Positions 56,069-64,000 of a stretch of 64,000 nucleotides of DNA are shown piece after piece (the first letter of the stretch is position 1; each line of letters starts with the position of its first letter). The position numbers and the translations under genes are program-made. The DNA is from Agrostemma githago. Its lineage: Eukaryota; Streptophyta; Magnoliopsida; Caryophyllales; Caryophyllaceae. The stretch spans positions 36,880,678-36,944,677 of the forward strand of contig OY288243.1 of assembly GCA_958450325.1 (NCBI GenBank), read 5' to 3'. A model generated the notes under the pieces. The model was not told the origin of the DNA and searched no databases. It saw only the letters and a list, made by a program, of their open reading frames with translations.

Positions 56069-58809
56069 TGTAACACCCCTGATTTTATAAATTAAATTAA
56101 TTTAAAATTATGTTCGTACTTTTATATTTACGATTGAACTCGTAATTCTCAAAATTATTATAAAACGCGTTTATCGTTCAATCATTTCAAACTCCTAAAA
56201 TTCTATTTATCTCGGAAACATATTTTAATTCTTTTTCGATTTATTTTACACATTTAATTTAATTCTTATCGAAAATCTGTTTCGACGATTTAAATTCTAA
56301 TTCTTTTATTTTTAAGCTCGATTTTCTATATTTATTTTCAAACTCCTAAAATTCTTTTATTAAGCTCGAAGCTCATTTATTTTAAGTTTCGTCAAAATAA
56401 TTATTTTCTTTCCTCGAGAAACCAATTTAATTCACTTTATCGAAGATTTATTATTTATTTGGAAATACTATTTCGTCGTCTAAACTTTTATTTCTATCAA
56501 CTTCGTTCTCATCTCGAGTACTTTATTTACTCATTTTATTTGACGGCCCGATTATTTATTTAATTTTATTAACTCATTTTAATTCGATTCAAGGGTCGGT
56601 CAACTTATCGTTACGGAATTCGTCTCCTACCCGATTCATTTAATTGTCCGTATACAACGTATACATTTCGTCTCGGAATCCGTACAATTTTTGGGTGAGT
56701 TAATTCACTCCACTTACCCCACTTAATTCATTTCATTTTTTTTTTTGGTTTTCCCCACATTTACGTGTCCCTATTCACCTCCTTTATGTCTTAAATCCCG
56801 TCTCTATTCATCCTCCTCCGCTTTCCTTATTTCGGTCCCATATTCATTCACCTCATTGATCTGCCTTCTCTCCTTCTTCTTAAACTTTGATCAGTTCGTC
56901 GTCAATCACCGTATTCGACTCCCCCTGCTCTGTTCTTCGTCGCTTACCTCGCTTTTGTTCTGCCGCCTTGTTTTCCCCTGTTTTTCAATTCTTTTCGGCT
57001 GCTGCTGCGCACTGCTACAAAGTGTTGCTGCTGCGTTCTGCTACCGATACGGTACTGCTACTTCCGTTCTTCGTTTCTTCTCCCTTCTTGTTATTTCGTT
57101 ACTACGCTGATTTCTGTCGCCCTGCTTTTCTTTCTGCCGCATTCCGTCACCTCTGTTTCCTCTGTTCTTTTTCCGCTGCTGTTGCTGCGTCTCATTTCTG
57201 CCACGCCTGCTGCTGTGTTTGTTGGTCATCCGTTGCCGGAAATTGTGAAGGTGATTCCCCTTATTTTCTTCTTTGTCTTCCCTCGATTGTTGTTGCTGTT
57301 TTGTGCGCTGCTTGCTACTGCTGTTATGCTACTGTTTGCTGCGTTTCGTTACATTCCGTGTTACTGTCATCATCTTTGTCATTCTGTTGTTGTTTGTCGT
57401 TTTAATGCTGCGTGTTATCACTCGTCTGTCTTCTTTTCCGTTCCTCTTCATCTCCTTCGTCCTCTTCCTCGTGCTGCTGTTACTACTCCGCAGTTGCTGC
57501 TGTTTGCTCGGTTCCTGTATCGATTCATTCTTCTTTTTCTTCTCCTTTTCTCTTCTTTTTCTTCTGCCTCATCGTTCTATTCTCGTGTCGGTTTTGTCGT
57601 CGTCAAGTGTGGTTGTCGTTGATGTCAAGTCTGGTGTCGTGACTGTTGCGGTTATCTTTTCTGTTGTTAAGTCTCGTTAATCGATCTTCTTCTTCTTCAT
57701 TCTATATCGGGCTGCTGCTGTTTCGTTGATTACTACTCTTAACGTCTCGTGTGTTATGTTCGTTCGTTTGGGACTCGATTACTGCTATTACTTTTCGGAT
57801 CTATTTGTATTCTGCTCTTTGTCCTCCTTCTATTTCGTTGTCGATGTCGCTGTGTCGGAATCTTGTCGTTTTCTGCTCGACTTTGGACCCTATTCTTTCC
57901 TCCAACTCATTTTTTTTATATCCATCTTCTGATCTTTCTTCTTTCCGTCTTTTACCCATGTCTCATACTTTTATTTTGTCTTCTCGATTTCCGTGATGTT
58001 GAACGGTCCTTCTACTTGGAGCTTAAAGACGACAATTCTACTAATTTGAAGCTTGGACTGATCAAGGACGAATACGTGATCATTTCGGTTTTTGACCCGA
58101 GGTAACTTTAGGACGTTACTCGATTTTATATCGTATGTTTGAGTAGTAGTATGTAGTAAATATTTTAAAGTCGGTTTTCTAATTTTAGCTATTTATTATT
58201 TGCTAAAAATATTATTTATAAATTGTGTGCTTTATAAATATTTTACGATTTTCGATATCGTTTTATAAATCGTTAGTAATTTAATTATTTACGATCGTTA
58301 TAATATTTTGTTAGTTATCGTGACACTAGTAACTAAATAATATCGATTTCATATTTTCGTCATATTTCGTTAATTTCTAATTTTTAACTCAAAATCGTAT
58401 TTTCATATTATAATCGAGATTTGTATATTTGTTTAATAAATTAATTTTCGGTTTACGATTTATACTAGTAAATGAGAAGATAGTTGATTTAGTTTTAAAT
58501 ACATTTTAGTCGAGACTATTTTCACTAATAATTTCCTATTTGTTTCCGATTGACTATTTTTATTGAAAATTGTATTATTCATAAATCAAAGCTATTTCTT
58601 GAAAATAATTTGAAACCTTTAGAAAATCCATTTCATTTATATAACTCGTTGACTCAATTAATTTTGATATCGTTTTTCTTAAAATATCTCTTTTCTAAGA
58701 TTTATTGTTTTACCTCGATTTCCTAATTATTTATAAAATACTATATATTGTGATATCATATTTTATTTATATTTTGAGTTACGAATTTAGAAATATAATA
58801 AAGTTACGA
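56069..58809 (+). repeat. Tekay-like 3' LTR, truncated
   Basis: It is collinear with 49148-51888 at offset 6921, with scattered differences (for example a 3-bp gct indel near 57024). Homology ends after aagttacga at 58809, where the 5' copy continues taacgacgg and this copy continues into atttagaattta. Confidence 0.92.
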
Positions 58810-58830
58810 ATTTAGAATTTAGAGGCATTA

Positions 58831-59565
58831 ATGATGTCAAAGTACGACGTCCACGATTGCCTCCAGCTACCTTTTGGACCTCATCCGGTGAAAGTAATCC
58901 CAACAAAGAAAAAAAAAGGGGCAGACTCACCTGACGTGATCAGGTTAAAGAGTACTTGGGGAAAGGACTTCGATGTGGTGGACAGCAGCGGGCCAATAAA
59001 ATTAGGAAGGGTGCACAAAAAATTAATGGCAACCAAGGCCGCTGACGACGACTTTGTCCGTAGGTTCGTGTTGTTCGCGTTGTCATCATTCCTCGCACCT
59101 ACTGCGAACAACTCACTCGACCTGAGCCTGCTGGCCGCAGTGGATGACGTGGAATTGATTCGGGAATAGGACTGGTGTAGCTTTGTCCTGCAGGATCTGG
59201 TGCGGACGGGTAAGGAAACACGTGGCTCCAAAGAAGTCCTCAACTACCTCCGGGGGTGCATCCCCGTTCTGACGATTACGTACTTCCAGCGTTATGATTT
59301 CCGTAGCGAGACTTGCAGATGCGACATACCATTTATCGGACATTGGGATGCACGGAGAATAGGCGATCGTCTTGCTGGGGAACTGGAGACAGGGTCACTG
59401 GGAAATCAGCTGCGTTCGAAGGTGTTGTACCCACGTACATGTGGGGAAACAGGCAGCGAGGGTACCCCCGCTATAACGATGCCCTCTAACAACAAGCACT
59501 CTAGTCCCAAAATAATAACGACAGGGATGGAGAGAGACGATCAATCGGAAGACAGCGCCGTTGAC
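58831..59565 (+). pseudogene. ULP1-transposon protein, N-terminal exon
   Basis: The frame begins MMSKYDVHDCLQLPFGPH and includes DDDFVRRFVLFALSSFLAPT, then a TAG (59167-59169) and, in the same frame, DWCSFVLQDLVRTGKETRG and LNYLRGCIPVLTITYFQRYD. This pattern (FVR.FVL.AL..FL.P, then W..FVL..L) is typical of the N-terminal region of plant proteins with a C-terminal Ulp1 protease. The exon ends at GTTGAC followed by a good donor (gtaagt at 59566). The listed start may not be the true one, since sequence upstream is lost at the deletion junction. Confidence 0.7.
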
Positions 59566-59814
59566 GTAAGTGATCTCGCAGCCACTCTTTAAATCATCAA
59601 TTAATTTGTCGTGAAACGATTTAATTTGACAGCCCTACCTATGTTTATAAAAGCATATACGATTCATTAAAATGTGTTTATAATACAGTTGAAATTCAGT
59701 AGTCACGGTCATTATGTTGTAGGATCACACTCATTCTGATGTATAGTCACACACACTGCCAGCCTCAACACCACTGAGCTTTACACTAATGATTTGGCTT
59801 CAACTGAATTATAG

Positions 59815-60809
59815 GCCGACCGGGAGTTTTTCATGAATTTCCAAAGGTGTGCGCTAGCCTTTTACGGTTTCTGTGAGCACGCTGCCTCCAAGGTAAGAGA
59901 AATAGCGACGAGGAACCAGGCAGTTCCAAGTCAAGACCCGTCCTCTGAGCAATTATGGGAAGATCCAGCTGTCCTCCAGTATATCGATGAAGTCGTTTCG
60001 TTGGCCGGCCAGTTGAAGCAGACTACCCAGAACGCCCCCGTCGTTGAGGGCAAGGACCAGCGCGACGCTGAAGCCCACGGTCTGGTACTCAAAATTGTGC
60101 AAGACTTACGTAATGCTGGATACGTGGATGAAGAAATTAAGGAAGCTTTTGAAAGTTGTGAGGAAATAGACTATTACGATGATGAGGGCACTTTTGAAGG
60201 TGGCATCGTGACACCAGGTTTCTGTGAGGGAGAAGATCCCGAGACTGATGCCGCTGAAGAACTCAACCAAGACTCCGATGTGCAGGGGTCGGTTGGTATG
60301 AGTCCGACAGTAGTGGTGGCTCTACGACGAGCAGGGTGGGAGACCACTGGCGCACGGTCGGCCGTGGCAGATCCGACCAGGGAATCTGTCTTCACAGACC
60401 AGGGAATGCACAATGTAGAACTGGCTTCGCCCGATGCGACAGTCAGTTCTAGTCTTGAGAGGGAACTGCACAAAGCAGGCTGGGATGTAGCGGACGATGT
60501 TGCCACCACGCCTGCGACGGCAGAAATCGTCACGAACGATAATCAGCAGGCAGGCGAGGGTTCAGGGACCGAGACGCACCCCGAGGCGCTACATCATCGG
60601 TACATATTGCACTCCGACGTAGCATTTGAGTGCATGCATACGATTCCAGACAATTTGGGCTGCACGTTGGACTGTGGGAGAATATTGAGGGGAAAACTTG
60701 TAATCTCTGGATTCATGAGCTCCAATATCGTCATCTTTTGGGATATCCTCAGCGTACGGAAAGATGTAATCGACTACGTCTTCGACCGGAAAACGCCCCG
60801 TCCGTTAGG
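59815..60809 (+). pseudogene. ULP1-transposon protein, linker exon
   Basis: The acceptor attatag at 59814 joins in phase 0 to the previous exon (ADREFFMNFQRCALAFYGF). The exon is about 330 codons without a stop. Its middle is acidic (FESCEEIDYYDDEGTFEGG) and contains two versions of a short unit (ALRRAGWETTG and ELHKAGWDVAD), which may be a repeated motif. It ends near DVIDYVFDRKTPRPLG at a gtacgt donor (60810). The phase to the next exon is off by one as I read it, so either an indel or a different junction exists there. Confidence 0.65.
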
Positions 60810-60880
60810 GTACGTATTTATTGTGCTGATCGTGTCGTTTTTAAAATGCATGTGCTAATTGGGACTTTGTTTGGTCTAAG

Positions 60881-62102
60881 GCGAAATGCTGGTCGAGTTC
60901 ACAGATTATGACTGTATAGCGAGGGGCGACATGCAGTCACTCGAGCCTGGCCTGCAGGTGATGAATAACGTCATTGACTGCTGGTGTAGGCTGCTGAACT
61001 AGCTGGTGTACGAAAAAAATCACCAAGAGTAACCAGTAGATGTTACTTCTCTCTTGGACATACGGTACATTCATCCCCCAGATTAGCTGTATAGTCACAC
61101 ACTATTACCGGTATAGTAACACACTATTACCTGTATAGTCACACGCTATTAGTTGCATAGTCACACGTTATAAGCTGTATAGTCACGCACTTTATGTTGT
61201 ACAGTCACACCCTTCAAGCTGTATATTTGCACACTACAAGCTGTATAGTCACACACTTTATGTTGTACAGTCACACAATTGCAGCTGTACAGTCACGCGC
61301 AAAAACATGTGTAGTCACGAATGTCAAATACACACTAACTACATGTATTACCATCAATGCATGTGAGCAGGTCCCAATGTTGGAATTGTGGAAGAAAGGA
61401 GACTAGGGAAAAAATCATGACGAAGAAATATTTTACGTGTGGAACGAGTGGATAAAAAATAGTTTCTCCGACTTTGCTTTGTACTCGGACATGGTATTAT
61501 CCTGCACATATTGTTTATTCGTAGTTGTTATCAGCCCGTAATCCTGACGCATTGTTTTGCAGGTGTTCGTCCCGATCTTAACGGGTGACGAGGGCCACTA
61601 CAGTTGTGCGTGCATGAACTTCAATTCTGAGCAAATAGAGTACCTCGACAACAGGTTGTACGATAAAATTTTACAAAGTTGCCTTACTAAGGCATTGCTC
61701 GGACAGAGGTCAGGCCCTTTTAATTTAATATTAAATCAATTTTGTGACTGCGAATGCGTTCAACAACTGATCTTGTTTGAACTTGTTTTGCAGGCTGATA
61801 AAATGGGGGAGTTCATGGTACAACGAGGGGTGGAGAAAGGTGAGAAAGTCCGTGCGTTTAAATTGGTAAACGTTCCCTTATCATGGCAGGGGGTGGGGTA
61901 CTCCGCCAATGACTGTGGAATGTACCTGATGATGCACATGATGCTGTACACCGGGTCCCCGTTCAACTGCTCCTTAGGGACAATGGCGGCCATGAATATG
62001 TGCAGGGCGAAAATCACGGCGACCCTTATACTGAGCGACGTGAACAAGGTGAGGGACACTGTTTAGAAGAAAGTGGCAGCATTCGGAACGTACAAGGAAT
62101 AG
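60881..62102 (+). pseudogene. ULP1 (C48) protease domain 1, catalytic residues kept
   Basis: The exon at 60881 reads EMLVEFTDYDCIARGDMQSL and VMNNVIDCWCRLLN, then TAG. After a minisatellite intron, exon 61371-61493 has VPMLELWKKGD, TAG, and EEIFYVWNEWIKNSF. An intron with a good acceptor (ttttgcag, 61562) leads in phase to VFVPILTGDEGHYSCACMNF. The catalytic set is His (61596-61598), Asp (61647-61649, YLDNR), Gln (SWQG) and Cys (61914-61916, NDCGMYLMMHM). In-frame stops follow at 62064-62066 and 62100-62102, but the frame continues into domain 2. ULP1 enzymes cleave SUMO conjugates. The substrate here is unknown. Confidence 0.8.
61085..61335 (+). repeat. Intronic TTGTATAGTCACAC array
   Basis: About ten units (ctgtatagtcacacactatt, gttgtacagtcacac and variants) fill the intron between two exons of ULP1 domain 1. 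Smaller groups lie in the introns at 59699-59755 and 63105-63155. Confidence 0.88.
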
Positions 62103-62705
62103 TTGGAATCTGCTCGTACGTTTGAAACCACTCCTGTGAAGGCAACCACCAAGAAGCGTCAGAGCAAATCACCGAAAACACCTGAATGCACCCCCCGATC
62201 AGTCCTAGAAGAAAGGCAGTCAACAATTACGTCTCGAATAAGGGGCTGTGGAGATGGGTTGGGTTGCCCTTTGAACAAAGGGGAGCCTGACCCGGACGCC
62301 GTTGTCATGTCGACCTTGTTTCGCCTGAACCGACCGCTGACGAGTATGATGCTCAGCCTGCGAAAGCACGTCGCCGACTACTATTTCCTTGACGATAATG
62401 GGTACGACGAGTAAGTAACCGTCTTTGATTACTGATACGTGTTAGATATTACACATACTAACCGGTGTAAATCCGGAGTGAAAGCTTGGGGTCCTACAAC
62501 ACTCATGGGCAGCTGGATAGGCGTGACATTCAAATGCTCTTGTCCGGAGGTAGCATGAGCGCCGTTGTGCTGGAGTGTTGGTCGCACCTCATGAACTGGT
62601 TGGAATCAGACGACAACCGGCGTGGGTTACCCTCCCCCACTGACCCAACATTGGCGGGTTTCGGAATTCAACACATGGTATGCCCCCACAATCCCCTACC
62701 TATTA

Positions 62706-63179
62706 CATTAAATAGTACAAATGATGAAACACCCCACATTGATTGAAGATGTCCTATTTATGAGCTTTGCTTAAAGGGATTTGAAGTACTACTCATATCA
62801 ACAAAGTGCACTTTCTTTTCTGGTCATCCGTGCAAAAGAACTCCGCAGTTAAGCGTGCTTAGCTGGGAGCAATCTTAGGATGGGTGACCTCCTGGGAAGG
62901 TTTCCAGGATGCACATGAGTGAGGAGAAAATGCGCTGGAAAAGACTTGTGTTGGTCTGTGGGACCAGTACAAAGCCTGGCGAGCTACCGCGGTTAACATT
63001 TCCGGTCCTAGGATTGGTCCGGGGTGTTACAAATGATCCCCATTCACATTAACTGAAAAGATGTAAAGTCTGTGTATGGTAAGAAATAATCACAAAGTTC
63101 ACTTAGCCCAGTCACACATGTTGATGTGTACAATCACATGCTATAAGTTACATAGTCGGGCATTAAATAGTACAAATGA
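62706..63179. repeat. 19-bp direct repeat around the Cassandra insertion
   Basis: The sequence cattaaatagtacaaatga occurs at 62706-62724 (ending in the left target copy) and again at 63161-63179. It is independent of the 5-bp target duplication. Confidence 0.85.
62725..63031 (+). mobile_element. Cassandra-type solo LTR with 5S rRNA-derived promoter
   Basis: Target duplication aatga (62720-62724 and 63032-63036) flanks a 307-bp unit that begins TGAAACACCCC and ends GGGGTGTTACA. Positions 62835-62900 match the 3' half of plant 5S rRNA (aactccgcagttaagcgtgc, ggatgggtgacctcctggga), with changes. An LTR carrying 5S rRNA sequence is the hallmark of Cassandra TRIM elements. It lies within an intron of ULP1-like domain 2. 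It is not a functional 5S gene, because the 5' half is absent. Confidence 0.88.
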
Positions 63180-63909
63180 CCCTGAACAACCCGACTCAAG
63201 TACCCCTGCGGACAAAGACACTAACGGTGTGTATGAAGCGTGGGACAGATTCATACAAGACTGCGCCGGGACATTCGACTTAAACGTCGAACTAATGTTT
63301 TTCCCGGTGCATACTATGGGACACTACGCGTGCGTGTACATCAACTTTAGGGAAAGAGCAGTTGATATCCTCGATCACCAGGCCCACGTCCCAGGGTCAT
63401 AATATGTTCCGGGTGTCAAGCAAAATAGTAAGTTACACGCATATGCTTTATTTCACTGCGTCGACTATTCTACTGCTTCCATAAGTGCTGACATTTTCTA
63501 TTACCTAATACTGCAATAGTCACAAGCATTGACTGACTACATGGATGACAAAGGGCTGATTAAGAGCAGTCTCCTGCCGAAGTTTACGCATCGACAGGTA
63601 AAATTGGAATGGCAGAGCGCCCGGAAGAATGATACGGAGTCCGGCATTTTCTGCTTGATGCACATGTGCCTGTACGACGGTGCGCCGTTCACCCACCCTG
63701 ATATTGGGACTAAGGTCGGGAGGTGTTACTTGTCGTTCGAGGTTGCAGCGACCCTCGTCCTTGCCGACATGAATGAAGCTCGTGGGGACGTGTTGCAGAA
63801 AATTCACGCTTTCATAGCAGACGCGTCAAACATATGGAAACAACTCCACGAAAAACGTCAGCTACGGAAACTCGTGGCACGAAAGACCTCAGCGCACCGT
63901 AAGGCGTGA

Positions 63910-64000
63910 AAGTGCAGTGAAGTAAAAACACTTTTTGTGAATATAGAGAAATCTCATGTTAGTGTATCTTCTGAGTATCAGATGAATGACAACTCAGTAC
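63910..64000. other. 3' flank of ULP1-like gene
   Basis: AT-rich sequence follows the stop codon. Nothing further is recognisable before the window ends. Confidence 0.5.

Larger units (their letters stand above)
49148..58809 (+). mobile_element. Tekay-like long-LTR element without genes
   Basis: The 5' LTR (49148-52938, TGTAACACC...GATTACA) is followed by an initiator-Met primer site. The 3' LTR starts at 56069 after a polypurine tract within the motif gaggacgaaacttcttttag, which in Tekay/Del chromoviruses is the end of the integrase-chromodomain ORF. The 3.1-kb internal region has no gag or pol frame, so this is a large non-autonomous derivative. LTR copies are nearly identical over 2.74 kb. 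The 3' LTR stops at 58809, about 1.05 kb short, joined to ULP1-gene DNA, so a deletion removed its end together with the end of the Athila-like element. Confidence 0.85.
62103..63909 (+). pseudogene. ULP1-like domain 2, catalytic Cys replaced by Ser
   Basis: It follows domain 1 in the same frame (ARTFETTPVKATTKKRQSKS linker). The first exon ends at NGYDE, where a gtaagt donor follows. The next exon, from about 62483, reads GSYNTHGQLDRRDIQMLLSG and VLECWSHLMNWLESDD. The catalytic region has HTMGHYACVYINF with His 63322-63324 and ILDHQ with Asp 63373-63375. After a TAA at 63400-63402 and an intron (gtaagt at 63429), it has LEWQSARKNDTESGIFCLMH. Aligned to NDCGMYLMMHM of domain 1, the nucleophile position is Ser (TCC, 63640-63642). 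The protein ends VARKTSAHRKA, stop 63907-63909. Confidence 0.75.
58810..64000 (+). mobile_element. Probable 3' part of TA-flanked element copy 2 with ULP1 gene
   Basis: The right end is not in the window. The assignment rests on the TTGTATAGTCACAC motif, which is abundant in 35560-40560 and recurs here at 59699-59755, 61085-61335 and 63110-63155, always in introns of the ULP1-like gene. ULP1 genes are known passengers of plant MULEs. The alternative is a separate ULP1-carrying element of the same family. Confidence 0.45.

Noticed and set aside
60630..60911. 93-aa ORF overlapping the ULP1 linker exon
   Set aside because: It is in another frame, and the 341-codon frame with splice-compatible ends explains the region better.
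62830..62900. 5S rRNA gene
   Set aside because: Only the 3' half is present, inside a 307-bp LTR with a 5-bp target duplication. It is a Cassandra-type LTR.

Overview
This is eukaryotic plant DNA. It consists almost entirely of transposable elements nested inside one another, and I found no intact host gene, tRNA gene or rRNA gene. The element set (Ogre/Tat and Athila lineages of Ty3/gypsy, a long-LTR chromovirus with an initiator-Met tRNA primer site, Helitron, L1-type LINE, CACTA MITE, a Cassandra-type LTR carrying 5S rRNA sequence, and a ULP1-carrying element) points to a eudicot with a large, repeat-rich genome. Caryophyllales would fit the Ogre/Retand flavour, but that is inference.

Left stack (1-21839). 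A young non-autonomous Ogre derivative (1473-11020, TSD gtaat, 2312-bp LTRs about 0.6 % diverged, gag only) sits in the 3' region of a Tat/Retand-like element (1-1472 and 11021-11870). That region carries antisense ORFs behind their own TATA boxes. The Tat-like element sits in a minus-strand Tekay-type LTR (11871-14437). That LTR interrupts the RT of an older minus-strand Ogre (14438-21839), whose LTR carries twelve copies of a near-palindrome, ACTCGACCGAGT. The old Ogre in turn interrupts a Helitron.

Helitron block (21840-32991, minus strand). A multi-exon RPA70-like gene (24396 to about 21850) can be followed across its splice junctions. It is followed upstream by a 5'-truncated LINE (25381-27719, plus strand, clean TSD), an opposite-strand exon encoding two Agenet/Tudor-like repeats (27915-28311), and an internally deleted Rep/helicase pseudogene (29005-30700) with duplicated N-terminal exons. 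A candidate Helitron 5' terminus lies at 32991.

Right block (34940-64000). Two adjacent copies of one element family share ends reading GGGATCAAGRRAGTT and lie against (TA)n. Both contain minisatellite arrays built on TTGTATAGTCACAC. The first copy (34940-38932) is a deletion derivative with a small basic ORF. The second begins near 38994, is interrupted at 40567 by an Athila-like element (40568-49147) that lacks pol, and that is interrupted by a gene-empty Tekay-like element (49148-58809) with 3.8-kb LTRs and a CACTA MITE. I infer that 58810-64000 is the rest of the second copy. It carries a decayed gene with two tandem ULP1 (C48) protease domains. The first has the H-D-Q-C residues; the second has Ser where the catalytic Cys should be. 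The same minisatellite motif lies in the introns of this gene. A Cassandra-type solo LTR (62725-63031, TSD aatga) sits in one intron.

The strongest leads are the tandem ULP1/pseudo-ULP1 gene with its intron-restricted minisatellite, the RPA-Agenet-Rep/Hel Helitron, the antisense promoter-ORF units, and the palindrome array in the old Ogre LTR.
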